Assembly: GCF_000308695.1 (NCBI RefSeq)
Contig: NZ_BAGG01000110.1
Span: 1-57,623 of the forward strand
Direction of reading: 5' to 3'
DNA: 57,623 nucleotides
Source: Nocardia takedensis NBRC 100417
Lineage (GTDB): Bacteria; Actinomycetota; Actinomycetes; Mycobacteriales; Mycobacteriaceae
This document shows, piece after piece, positions 40,697 through 53,900 of the stretch. The stretch's first letter is position 1, and each line of letters starts with the position of its first letter. The position numbers were made by a program, and so were the translations under genes. Under the pieces are notes generated by a model. It searched no databases. It was given only the letters and a program-made list of their open reading frames with translations, and had not been told where the DNA came from.

Positions 40697-43600
40697 GTGG
40701 TCGGTGCGGCCCACGTATTCGATCTCCCCGGCCGCGGGGCGATCACCCGCCGCGCCGTCCTGCGCGCGGGCGAACCAGCGCACCAGGTCGCCGGTGCGGT
40801 ACATGCGCTCCCCCGGCTTGCCGAAGGGGTTGGCCACGAAGCGCTGCGCGGTCAGACCGGGCCGCGCGAGGTAGCCGCGGGCCAGCGCCTGCCCCGACAG
40901 GTACAGCTCGCCGGTGACCCCGACCGGGGTGGGGTGCAACCGCGCGTCCAGCACGGCCGCGCCGACGCCCCGGATCGGTTCGCCGATGGTGATCGGGTCG
41001 CCCGGGTCCAGGCGCGGACCGATGACGGTGACGATGGTGGTCTCGGTGGGGCCGTAGACGTTGTGCAGGTTGCGTCCGGGGCCCCAGCGGGTCACCAGAT
41101 CCGGCGGCAACGCCTCGCCGCCCACCATGACGTGCGCGAGTTCGGTGACGCCCGCCGGGTCGACCGTGCCTAGCGCGGAGGTGGTGATGAACGCGTGGGT
41201 GATGCGCTCCTCGATGAACACCCGCGCCAGGTCCGCGCCGCCGACCACGCCGGGCGGGGTGATGACCAACGTGGCCGCGCCGCCCAGGGCCAGCAGCAGA
41301 TCCAGCATCGCCGCGTCGAAGCTCGGGGTGGCGAAGTGCAGGACCCGGCTGCCGGGCCGCACGCGGAACCGCTCAGCGGTCTCGGCGGCGAAGTTCGACA
41401 GGCCGCCGTGGGTGACCACGACGCCCTTGGGCGTGCCCGTCGACCCGGAGGTGTAGATGACGTAGGCCGGGTTCTCCACGCGCAATTCGGTGGTGCGCTC
41501 GCCCGGTGCGATCGGCGCGTCCGAGGCGGCCAGCACCTGGGCGCGGAAACCGTTGTCGTCCAGGATGATCCACTCGGCCGTACCCGGCAGGGCGGCGCGG
41601 TACTCGTCGAGGGTGATGCCGAGCCGCGCCCCGGAGTCGGTGACCATGTGGCCGATCCGGTGCTCGGGGTAGAACGGGTCGATCGGCACGAAGGCCGCGC
41701 CCGCCTTGGCGACCGCGAGCACCGAGGCCACCGATTCCACCGAGCGCGGAATACCCAGCGCCACCAGCGTTTCCGGCCCCACCCCGCGCGCGATGAGCAC
41801 CCGGGCCAGCCGGTTGGTCCAGCGGTCGAGCGCGTCGTAGGTGATCTGGGTGTCCTCCGCGCGCAGGGCGACCGCGCCCCGGTCCAGCCGCGCCGCGGCC
41901 TCGAAGACCTCGGGCAGGGTGACCGGACGGTCGGCCTCGGGGCCGCGCACCGCCGCCAGACCCGACCACTCCGCCGGATCGAGCAGTTCCAGATCGCCCA
42001 CCGCGGCGGTCGGATGCGCCGCCACCGCGCGCAGCAGGCGCACCAGGCGGTGGCCGAGTCGGCGCGCGGTCGCCTCGTCGAACAGGTCACGCGCGTAGTT
42101 CACCGACAGGGTGATCCCGTCGGGTTCGCGGCGGTCGGCGTGGGTCTCGGTGAGCGTGAACTGGAGATCGAATTTGGCAATACCCGTGTCGATGTCGTGC
42201 GCCTCGATCGCCAGGCCGGGCAGTTCCAGCGCGCGGATCGGTTCGTTGCGCACCGACAGCATCACCTGGAACAGCGGGTGGTGCGAGCGCGAGCGGGCCG
42301 GGTTGAGCACCTCGACCAGCCGCTCGAAGGGCAGATCGGCGTTGGCGAAGGCGTCGAAGTCGGTGTCGCGCACCGTGTTCAGCAGTTCGGTGAACGACAT
42401 GCCGGGCCGCACCGCGGTGCGCAGCACCAGCGTGTTGACGAACATGCCGATCAGGCGGTCCAGTTCGGGACGGCCGCGGCCCGCGATCGGCGTGCCGACG
42501 GCGATGTCGTCGCCGCCGGTCATCCGATGCAGCAGCACCGCGAGCGCGGTGTGCAGCACCATGAACATGCTGACCCCGTTGGCGGCGGCCAGCGCGTGCA
42601 GTTCGCGATGGGTCCGCGCGTCGACCGCGCAGTCCACCAGTCCGCCCGCGTAGGACGGCCGGGGCGGGCGCGGCCGGTCGGCGGGCACGCTGAGCAGTTC
42701 CGGGACACCGGCCAGGGTGCGCCGCCAGTAGTCCAGTTGGGCGCTGATCGCCGAATCCGGGTCGTCTTCGGCGCCGAGCGCTTCGCGCTGCCACAGGGTG
42801 TAGTCGGCGTACTGGATCTCCGGTTCCGGCAGGTCGAGTTCGCCGCCCGCCGCGATGACGCTGTAGGCCGCGGCGAAATCGGCGGCCAGCGGTTCCAGCG
42901 ACCAGCCGTCCATGGCGATGTGGTGCACGACCAGCACCAGCACGTGTTCGGGGACCGTCGGATCGGCGGCGTCGTTGACGGTGATCAGCGCCGCGCGCAC
43001 CGGCGGTGCGGTGGCGAGGTCGAAGCCGGGCGCGGCGATGTCGCGGACCGTCTCGTCGACCCGGTCGGCGCGCACCGAGGCGACCGACAGCGTGATGGCG
43101 GCGTCGACGGGGTCGAGCACGTGCTGCACCGCCTCGCCGTCGATCTCGGGGAAGACCGTGCGCAACGTCTCGTGCCTGCGCTGCACCTCGTGCAGCGCCG
43201 CGACCAGCGCGGGCACCTCGAGTTCGCCGCGCAGTCGCAGGACCACCGGCACGTTGTAGGCGCCCGCGGCGTCGCCGGAATCGCCCGCGCCGCCGTGCGT
43301 CTCGTTGAAGCGATGCAGGAACCACAGCCGCTGCTGGGCCGCCGAGAGCGGAATGCGTTCGGGCCGTTCGCGCCGGACCAGCGGCACGACCGGTTCGACC
43401 TCGTCGGGGGCCTCGCCCAGCAGCGCGGCCAGTTCGGCCACCGTGGGCGAGGCGAACACCGTGCGCACCTCGAGTCGGGTGCCGGTGGCCGCGGCCAGTC
43501 GCGCCACCAACTGGGTGGCCAGCAGCGAGTTGCCGCCGATGTCGAAGAAGCTGTCGTCCGCGCCGACCGAATCCAGGTCGACCAACTCGGCCATCACGGC

Positions 43601-46600
43601 CGCGACCGTGCGTTCGTTCGCGGTCCGCGGCATCCGGGTCTCGGCCGCCTGGTGCAGGCGCGGTTCGGGCAGCGCCGCGATGTCGAGTTTGCCGACCGGG
43701 GTGAGCGGGATGCGGTCGAGGACCGCGATCGCCGCGGGCACCATGTGCACCGGCAGTCGCGCGGCCAGGTGCGCGCGCAGCGCGTCGAGGTCGATCCCGG
43801 CCGCCGGATCGGTGGGCTGGACGAAGGCGACGATGCGATCCGCGCCCGCGACCTCGCGGACCTCGGTGTGGGCGAAGCGCACCGCCGGATGACCGTCCAG
43901 CGCGGCGGTGATCTCGCCGAGTTCGATGCGGAACCCGCGCATCTTGACCTGGTGGTCGCTGCGGCCGAGGTAGACGATCTGACCCACCGCGTCCCAGCGC
44001 ACCACGTCGCCGGTGCGGTACATCCGCGACCCCGCGGGGCCGTACGGGTCGGCCAGGAAGCGGCCCGCGCTCAGCCCGGGACGATCCAGATAGCCCTGCG
44101 CCACACCGCCGCCGCCCAGATACAGCTCGCCCGGCACCCCGATCGGCACCGGCCGCAACCGCTCGTCCAGGACCAGCGCGCGTGCGCCGCGCACGACCGT
44201 GCCGATGGTGCTCGGCGCGCTCACCGACGCGGGCGCGCCGGAGACGACCACCGTGGTCTCGGTGGGGCCGTAGACGTTGAACATCGCGCGGTCCGGCGCC
44301 CAGCGGGTGATCAGTTCCGGGCCGAACGCCTCGCCGCCGACCATCAGCGTGCGCATGTGCGGCAGCGCCCAGCGCCGCCGGTCGATGGTGGCCAGCGCGG
44401 CGGGCGTCATGAAGGCGTGGGTCACCTGCCACTGGTCGAGCAGGGCGGCCAGTTCGTCGCCGCCGTACACGTCCGGCGGGCAGATGACCATCGCCGCGCC
44501 GCCGCAGGTGGCCAGCAGCAGATCCAGTACCGCCGCGTCGAAACTCGGCGTCGAGAAGTGCAGGGTGCGCGATTCGGCGTCCACGCCCATGCGCTCGCGG
44601 AACTCGTCGCCCAGGTCGGACAAGCCGCGATGGGTGACCGCGACACCCTTGGGGCGGCCGGTCGAACCGGAGGTGTAGACGATGTAGGCCAGATCGGCGA
44701 TCCGCAGCGGACGCACCCGCTGCGCGTCATCGATCTCCGCGTCGTCGTGTGCGTCGATCTCGGCGACCAGATCCGGGTCGTCCAGCAGTAACCAGGTCGT
44801 CGTCGCGTCGGCCCGGCTCAGCGCCGCCAGGTGGGCGCTGTCGGTGAGGCCGATCCGGCAACCGGAGTCGGTGAGCATGTGCTCGACACGGTCGGCCGGA
44901 TATTTCGGATCGACCGGCACGAAGGCCGCGCCGCACTTGGCGACCGCGAGCACCGTCAGCACCGACTCGATCGAGCGGGTGAGCCCGAGCGCGACCCGGT
45001 GCCCCGGGCCGAGGCCACGCGCGATCAGCGCGCGCGCCAGGCGGTTGGCGCGGCGGTCCAGTTCCGCGTAGGTCAGCGTGTCGCCGCCGGGGACGGCGTG
45101 GATCAGCGCGGCGTTGTCGGGGTGACGGCGCGCGGTGTCGGTGATGTAGGCGCCGAGGGTGCGCGGACGCGCGCCGGGGCCGCCGGTGGCGGGCGCCAGG
45201 GTGCGGCGCTCGTGCTCGGTCCTGGCGTCCACGTCGCGGATCAGGACGCGCGGGTCCGCGGTGACGGCGTCGAGCACGCGCAGGAACCGGCCCGCCAGCG
45301 TCTCGACGGTCGCCGCGTCGAACAGTTCGGTGGCGTAGACGAATTCGCACGCCATACCCGCGCCGCCGAGTTCGCCCGCGTCGGTCACCCGCAGTTCGAG
45401 GTCGAATTTCGCCAGCGCGATGTCGAGTTCCTCGGCGCGCAGGTCCAAGCCGGGCAGGCGCAGCGCGGGCGGCGGCGCGTCCTGCACCGACAGCGCGACC
45501 TGGAACAGCGGCGGCCGGTTGCTGCCGCGTGAGCCGTTGCCGAGTTCCTCCACGACCCGCTCGAACGGGATGTCGGCGTGGGCCAGCGCGGCCAGTTCGG
45601 AGTCGCGGTCGGCGTGCAGCAGGTCGGCGAAGGCGGCGTCCGGATCGACCTCGGAGCGCAGCACCAGCGTGTTGACGAACATGCCGACCAATTCGTCGAG
45701 CCGGGTGTCGGACCGGCCCGCCACCGGGGTGCCGATGACGATGTCGCGTCCGCCGGTGACCGCGCGCAGCAGCACCGCCAACACGGTGCGCACCATCATG
45801 AACAGGCTCACGCCCTGCTCGGCGGCCACCCGCAGCAGCGTGGCGCGCACCTCCGACGGGATCGGCACCCGCACCGAACCCGCTTCGTGATGCGGCTGTT
45901 CGGGCCGCTTGCGGTCGTAGGGCAGCGGCAGTTCCTCGGGGATGTCGGCCAACGCGGTGCGCCAGTGGGCGAGCTGGGTCGCGGCCAACGACTCGGGATC
46001 GCTCTCGTCGCCGAGGGATTCGCGCTGCCACAGGCCGAAGTCCGCGTACTGCACCGGCAGCGGGGCCCACGCCGGCGCCACGCCGTCGCGGCGCGCGGCG
46101 TAGGCGACCGCGAGATCGCGCGTCAACGGGCCCAGCGACCACCCGTCGGCGGCGATGTGGTGGATCACGATGCCCAGCACGTGTTCTTCGGGACCGGTGC
46201 GCAGCAGCGAGATCCGCAGCGGGGTGGTGCGGGTCAGGTCGAACCCGCGCCGGGCGGTGGTGCGCAGCGCGCGGCGGGCGCCCTGCTCGTCGGTCTCGAT
46301 CGGCACGATCAGCGGCGTCGCCTCGCTCAGCGGCAACACGTGCTGGCGCGGGCCCTGCTCGTCCTCGGGGAAGACGGTGCGCAGCACCTCGTGACGGTCG
46401 ACGATGTCGGCGAGCGCCTCGGTCAGCGCCTCGACATCCAGGTCACCGTCGACGCGGATCGCGAAAGCGATGTTGTAGGCGCTGGATTCGGGGGCGAAGC
46501 GGTTGAGGAACCACAGCCGCCGCTGCGGCAGCGACAGCGGCAGGCGCGCCGGACGCGGGTCGTAGGCCGTCAGCGCGATCCGCCGCGTGCTCGGCGCCGC

Positions 46601-49600
46601 CACGATGTGTTCGGCGACGCCCGCCACCGTCGGCGCCTCGAAGATCTCCCGCACCGGCAGGTCCACGCCGAATTCGGCGTGCAGGGCGGCGGCCAGGCGG
46701 GTCGCCAGCAGCGAGTTGCCGCCGATGTCGAAGAAGCTGTCCTCGGCGCCCTCGACCGGACGGGTCAGGATCTCGCCGAACACCGCGGCCACCCGGTGCT
46801 CGACCTCGGTGCGCGGCGCGCGCGAACTCGCCCGCGCGGTGAAGACGGGGTGCGGCAGCGCCTTGCGGTCCAACTTGCCCGCCGGGGTGACCGGCATGGT
46901 GTCGAGCACGGTGATCGCGGCGGGCACCATGTAGCTGGGCAGGCGGTTGCGCGCGGTCTCGGCGACCGCGTCCGCCGCCACGTCGTCGTCGGCGGTGACG
47001 TAGGCCGCCAACCGCTGCTGGCCCGTCTCGTCGGTGTGCACGATCGTCAACGCGAAGGTCACCCCGGGGTGGGCGCGCAGCACGTGGTCGATCTCGGTGA
47101 GCTCGATGCGGAAACCGCGGATCTTGACCTGGTCGTCGGCGCGGCCGAGGAAGCGCAGGCCGCCCGCGCGGTCCACCACGACCAAGTCGCCGGTGCGGTA
47201 CATCCGCTCACCGCGCCTGCCGTGCGGGTTGGCCGGGAACCGCTGCGCGGTCAGCGCGAGTCTGCCCAGGTAGCCGCGCGCCAGGCCGGGCCCGGACAGG
47301 TACAGCTCGCCGGGGGTGCCGGGCGGTACCGGATGCAGCCGCGAATCCAGCACGAACAGCCGCATACCGCGCACCGGGACGCCCAGCGGGACCGGCTCGT
47401 CGGCCCGCATCGGATGCGAGGCGGTGGCGGCGACGGTGGCCTCCGAGGGCCCGTACATGTTGTGGATGCGGTGGCGGATCGACCACGCGCGCACCAGTTC
47501 CGCCGAGCACGCCTCGCCGCCGACGATCACCGTTTCCAGATCGTCGAGGCCGACATCGGGCACGGTGGCCAGCGCGGCCGGAGTGATGAAGGCGTGGGTG
47601 ATGCGCTCCTCGCGCAGGATCCGCGCCAGTTCCACACCGCCGTAGACCCCGGGCGGCACCACGACCATGGTCGCGCCCGCGGCGAAGCCGAGCAGCAGTT
47701 CCAGCACCGAGGCGTCGAAACTCGGCGAGGAGAAGTGCAGCGTGCGGGCGGCGTCGGTGATGCCGAACAGGTAGTTCTGCTCCTGGGCCAGCGAGATCAG
47801 GCCGCCGTGGGTGACCACGACCGCCTTGGGTTTGCCGGTGGAACCGGAGGTGTAGATCAGATACGCGGGGTGGGCCACCCGCAGCGGCAGGTGGCGTTCG
47901 GTGTCGCGGATCGGTTCGGTACCGCAGGCGGCCAGTTCGTCGGCCAGTTCGGTGGTGCCGAGCACCAGCCAGTCCACGTAGGACTTGCGGTGACGGCCGC
48001 CGCCGGTCGGCCACGCCGGCATCGCGGCCAGGCAGTCGGGTTCGGTGAGCCCGATCAGGGCTCCCGAGTCGGCGATCATGTGCCCGATGCGGTCTTCCGG
48101 ATAGCCGGGATCGATCGGCACGTAGGCCGCGCCGGTCTTCGCGACGGCCCACACGGCGGCGATGGAGTCCAGGCCGCGCGGCAGCGCGACCGCGACCACG
48201 ACCTCCGGCCCCGCGCCGTGCTCGATCAGCACGCGGGCCAGACGGTTCGACCGCTCGTCGAGCTGACGGTAGGTGACCCCGCGCCCAAGGAAGCGCACCG
48301 CGACCGCGTCGGGCACGCGCTGCGCGGTCTGGGTCAGCATGCGCGCCAGCGTGATCGGCGGTTCGGCGGGCGAGCCGATGATCGGCACCAGGTTGCCGCG
48401 TTCACGCGCGTCGAGGATCTCGACGTCGCCGACCGGAGTACGCGGAGCGGCCACCGCGGCCTCCAGCACCGCCACGAACCGGCGGGCGAACGATTCGATC
48501 GTGCCGCGGTCGAAAACGTCGGCGGCGTAGCCGAATTCGGCGGTCATCGGACCGCCCGCGACGTCGTCGTGCAGTTCCAACTGCAAGTCGAACTTCGCCA
48601 GCGCGCCGTCGAGTTGCACCACCTCGGTGCGCACGGCGGGCAGATCCACGCGCAATTCGGGGACGCGGTCGTAGGACAGCATCACCTGGAACAGCGGGTG
48701 CCGCGCGCTCGAGCGCTCCGGGTTGACGGCCTCGACCAACCGCTCGAACGGGACGTCGGCGTTGGCGAAGGCGTTCAGGTCGGTCTCGCGCACCACGTCC
48801 AGCATCCGGTCGAAACCCGCGCCCGGTTCGACCTCGGTGCGCAGCACCAGCGTGTTGACGAACATGCCGACCAACTCGTCCAGCGCCGGATCGGAGCGGC
48901 CCGCGATCGGCGTGCCGATGGCGATGTCGGTGGACCCGCACAGCCGGGCCAGCAAGGTCGCCAGCGCGGCGTGCAGCACCATGAACATGCTGACCCCGCG
49001 CGCCGCCGCCAATTCCGCCGCCGCGCGCCGGGTCTCGGCGGAGATGGTGAACGCGACCCGCCCGCCCTCGGTGCCGCGGCGCAGCGGGCGCGCGCGATCC
49101 AGCGGCAGGTCCAATTGATCGGGCAGCCCGGCCAATTCGGTGCGCCAGTAGGCCAGTTGCCTGCTCAGCGCGCTGCTCGGATCGGTCTCCTCGCCGAGCA
49201 GTTCGCGCTGCCACAGCGCGAAATCGGCGTACTGCACGGGCAGCGGGGTCCAGCGCGGCAGTGTGCCCGCCGCGCGCGCGGCCACGGCCGTCATCAGATC
49301 GCGGGCCAGCGGCGCGATCGACCATCCGTCGCCCGCGATGTGGTGCAGCACCACCGCCAGGACGTGCTCGTCGCGACCGGTGCGCCACAGCGCCACCCGG
49401 ATCGGGGCCTGACCGCGCAGATCGAAACCGTACCCGGCGAATTCGGTCGCCAGCGCTACCGCGTCCGCGCCCGTCGCGTCGACCGGGTCGATGGTCAGCG
49501 GGATCTCGGCGGTCGGGTGGATCACCTGGTAGGGACCCTCGGGCGATTCCGGGAAGGTGGTGCGCAGGCTCTCGTGCCGTTCGATGACGTCGAGCAGGCC

Positions 49601-50944
49601 CGCGTGCAGCGCCTCGAGATCCAAGGGGCCGGACAGTCGCACGGCCAACGGCATGTTGTAGACGGCCGCGTGCTCGGCGAAGCGGTTGAGGATCCACACC
49701 CGCTGCTGGGCCAGCGACAGCGGAATCCGTTCCGGCCGTTGCTTGGCCACCAGGCGCGGGGAGGCGGTGTCGACGGTGTGGTCGGCGAACCGCTCGGCGA
49801 CCGCGGCGACGGTGCCCGCCTCGAACAGGTCGCGGATGGTCAGCCCGGTGGCCAGCGCGGCGTTGATCCTGGCGACCGCGCGGGCCGCGACCAGCGAATT
49901 GCCGCCGAGGTCGAAGAAGCTGTCGCCGGTGCCGATCTCGGCTTCGGCCAGACCGAGCACCTCGGCGAAGATCGCGACCAGCGTGCGCTCCACCTCGGTG
50001 CGCGGCGCTTCGGCGGCCCGGTGCGCGCGGGGGGCCATGGTCGGCGCGGGCAGCGCCTTGCGATCGATCTTGCCGTTGGCGCTCAACGGCAGCGCGTCGA
50101 GTTCGACCAGCGCGGCGGGCACCATGTAGGCGGGCAGCGTCCGGCGCAGCAGGGCCAGCAGCGCGGGGGTGTCGAGGACCGATTCGGCCGGGTCGGCGTC
50201 GTCCGCGCGCGGATGCGCGGGCACGACGTAGGCGACCAGTTCGTCACCCGTGCGGCCCGCGTGCGCCACGCACACCGCGCGGGCGATCGAGGGATCGTCG
50301 AGCAGGACGGCCTCGATCTCGCCGAGTTCGATGCGCAGGCCGCGGATCTTGACCTGGAAGTCGGTGCGGCCCAGGTATTCCAGCACGCCGCGCTCGGGAC
50401 CGGAGTCGACCTGCCAGCGGGCCAGATCGCCGGTGCGGTACATGCGCGCGCCGGAGACGAACGGATCGGCCACGAAGCGATCGGCGGTCAGCTTCGGCTG
50501 CCCCAGGTACCCGCGCGCCAACTGCACGCCCGACAGGTACAACTCGCCCACCGCGCCGGGCGCGACCGGACGCAGTCGCGCGTCCAGCACGTAGGTGCGG
50601 GTGTTCCAGACCGGCGAGCCGATCGGCACGCTCACCGGGTCGGGCGGGCACGGCCAGTAGGTGACGTCGACGGCGGCTTCGGTGGGGCCGTACAGGTTGT
50701 GCAGCGCGGCGCCGCCGAGCACCGCGTAGAACGCGCGCACCGTGGCGGGTGGCAGGGCTTCGCCGCTGCAGAACACCCGGCGCAGCACCCCGCACTCGCG
50801 TGTGTCGGCGTCGGTGACGAACAGCGACAGCATCGACGGCACGAAATGGGCCGTGGTGACGCCCTTCTCGGCGATGATCGCGGCCAGATAGGCCGGGTCG
50901 CGGTGGCCGTCGTGCTCGGCCAGCACCAGCCTGGCCCCGATCTG

Positions 50945-50983
<39 letters not shown>

Positions 50984-53900
50984 GGCCGGGGTCTTCTGGA
51001 GGACGACGTCGCCCGCGTCGAGCGGGTATTCGTGCTGCATCCAGCGCAACCGGTTGACGATCGCGGTGTGGCAGACGCCGACGCCCTTGGGGCGGCCGGT
51101 CGAGCCCGAGGTGAACAGCAGGTAGGCCAGATTCTCCCCGCGCAGCGGGGCACGGCGGTCGGCGTCGGTGAGCGGGGCCGGATCGAAACCGGAGACCTCG
51201 ACGGTGTCCAGTGCCAGTGCGGGACTGCGCGGCGGCACGGTCAGCCCGTCGCGCGAGACGGTCAGCACGCAGACCGGATGCGCCTGGCGCAGGATGCCGT
51301 CGATCCGCTCGGTCGGGTTGTCCGGGTCCAGCGGCAGGTAGGCCGCGCCCGCCTCGATGATCGCGTAGATGCCCACGACGAGGTCGATCCCGCGCCGCAT
51401 GTACAGCGCCACCACCGAATCCGGGCCCGCGCCGCGCGCGACCAGCAGGCGCGCGAGCCGGTTGACCCGCTCGGCGAATTCACGATAGGTCAGCGTCTGT
51501 CCCTCGAACTCGAGGGCGACGGCGTCGGGGCAGGCCGCGACCCGGTCGTAGAACACACTCGCCAGCGTGCCCGGATCGACCGGGCGGTCGGTGCAGTTCC
51601 AGCCGTAGAGCACGGTGTCGCGTTCGGCGGCGGTGATGGCGTCCAGCGTCAGCGCGCGGGCGCCGGGTTCGGTGCGCAGGAACCGTTGCAGGAAATCGGT
51701 GAAACGGCCGTGGTGGGCCGCCACCTCCGACTCCCCGTACAGCACCGGATTGGCCTCGAAATCGACGTGCAGGCCGCCGCCCGCGCCGTGGTAGAGGTTG
51801 ATCGACAGGTCCTCGACCGGGCCGGTCGCCAGCACGTGCAGCGTGCCCGTGATGCTGCCGAAGCGCAGTTCCGGACGGAACAGCATGATGTTGACCATCG
51901 GACCGAAGAAGCCGCGCGCGTCGCGGGAATAGCCGCAGTCGCGTCTGATGTCGTCGTGGCGGTAGCGCTGATGGCGCAGCGCGCCGGTGATCTGCAATTC
52001 GGCGCGGCGCACCACGTCGGCGACGGTGGTCTGCTCGTCGAAGGCGATCCGGATCGGCACCACATTGGACACCACACCCGCCGAGCGGCGCAGGGCGACG
52101 GTGGTGCGCGCCGAGACGGGCAGGCTCAGCACGACGTCGGTCTCCCCCGTCACCGAGCGCACGTAGCAGGCCAGCGCGGCGACCACCAGCGTGGAGGTGT
52201 GGGTGCCGTAGATCGAGGTCATCTCGGTCAGCGCGGCCTCGACCGCGTCGCCGAGTCCGCCGCCGACCAGTCGGCGGTCGGCCACGGGCGGTGTGCCGGT
52301 GGCGGTGACACCGGACAGCGATTTCGGCTCGCCGACGCCGCTGAGCTGTTCCATCCAGTAGTCGCGGTCGCCGACGAAGCGCCGCGAATCGCGGTAGGTG
52401 GACTCGCCCTCGTAGATGTCGGCCAGCGGCGCGGCGCGCGAGACGGACGGTTCGGTGTGGTTCTCCAGGGCCGTGTAGATCTCGGCGGTGCGGTCCATGC
52501 CGTTCATCGCGGCGTAGCCGTCGAGCAGGATGTGGTGGGCGCGGCCGTACCAGAAGTAGCTGGCATCGCCGGTGCGGATCACGACGTTGGTGATGAGCGG
52601 ATCGCGGTCGAAATCGAAGGGCGATTCGGCGTGCTCGTCCATCCAGCGGTGCGCGGCGGCCACCGGATCGGCTTCGCCGCGCATATCGATGCGGTCCCAG
52701 CCCGGGCGCGCGGACGGTTCGATGACCTGGTGCGGGACGCCGTCGATCTCGAGCAGGCGCAGTTGGCCGACCTCGGATTCGACACCGTGACGTTCGACGG
52801 AATAGAGCAGCCTGCCCACGTCGAGGTCGCCGTGGATCTCGACGTACTGGGCGATGGTCAGGGGGATGTCCGGCCGGATGCGCTGGGCGTACCACAGGGC
52901 CGACTGAGCGGGGGAAAGGGCGAAGGGCTGCGGCGTGAACTCACCCGGAGAGCATTGGTCTACACGATCGGTGGCCAATGAACTCATCAAACACTCCGTT
53001 CTGCCGCAGTCGACGCAACTCCCCGAGCACCACCACGACCGTGCGCGCGCGCCAGCCGTCGGACCTGATCCACGCCCTATGATTCGGAGCATCTACGGCA
53101 GCGGATGGCCGGCGTGTCGGTTTTGTTTCTCAGCGAACGGCATTGTCGGGTGGCCGAATTCACCAGCAAAATATCCGCTAACCACCAGACCTGGCGTAAA
53201 CAGCGGCAAATGTCGGGTTTACCGGGAGCAATCCACCCAAAAGTGTGAGATTGGCAATACTGTGGCGACCCCCGTTCGAGACGGCAGTAACCAACCCGCA
53301 ACACTCTGGAGCGGCGCGAAACGAACTTGTTGTTCGATTAGGAGGGGGTAATCCCCCGACTCGTCGACACCGTCACCGGGTCCCTCGTCACCCCTGGACG
53401 GCGGCCGCCGCGGCCACGCCGCCGCGCTGCCGCGACCGGCGCCGGAACAGCACGAACGCCGCCGCGACCCCGGTGAGGATAACGGACAGCGCCTCGGGGA
53501 CGCCGCCGATCCGGGTGGCGATCGTCGTGTCGGTGCGCAGCGGCAGATCCGCGACCAGCGCGGCGGGCACGAACAGCGGCGTCTGCTGCCGCACCGCCCC
53601 GTCCGCGGTGATGATCCCGCTGACCCCGGAGGTGGCCGCCACGACCAGCGCCCGGCCGTGCTCCACCGCGCGCACCCGTGACATCGCCAACTGCTGGTAG
53701 GTCATCTCGCTGTCGCCGAAGGTCGCGTTGTTGGTCGGCACCGTCAGCAGTTGCGCGCCCGAATCCAGCGACTCGCGGAAAGCCCGGTCGAAGGCCACCT
53801 CGTAGCAGGTCGCGACCCCGATCCTGACCCCGGCCGCGCGGACCGTGCCGTCACCGTGGCCCGGGACGAAGTAGCCCGCGCGGTCGGCGTAATCGGAGAA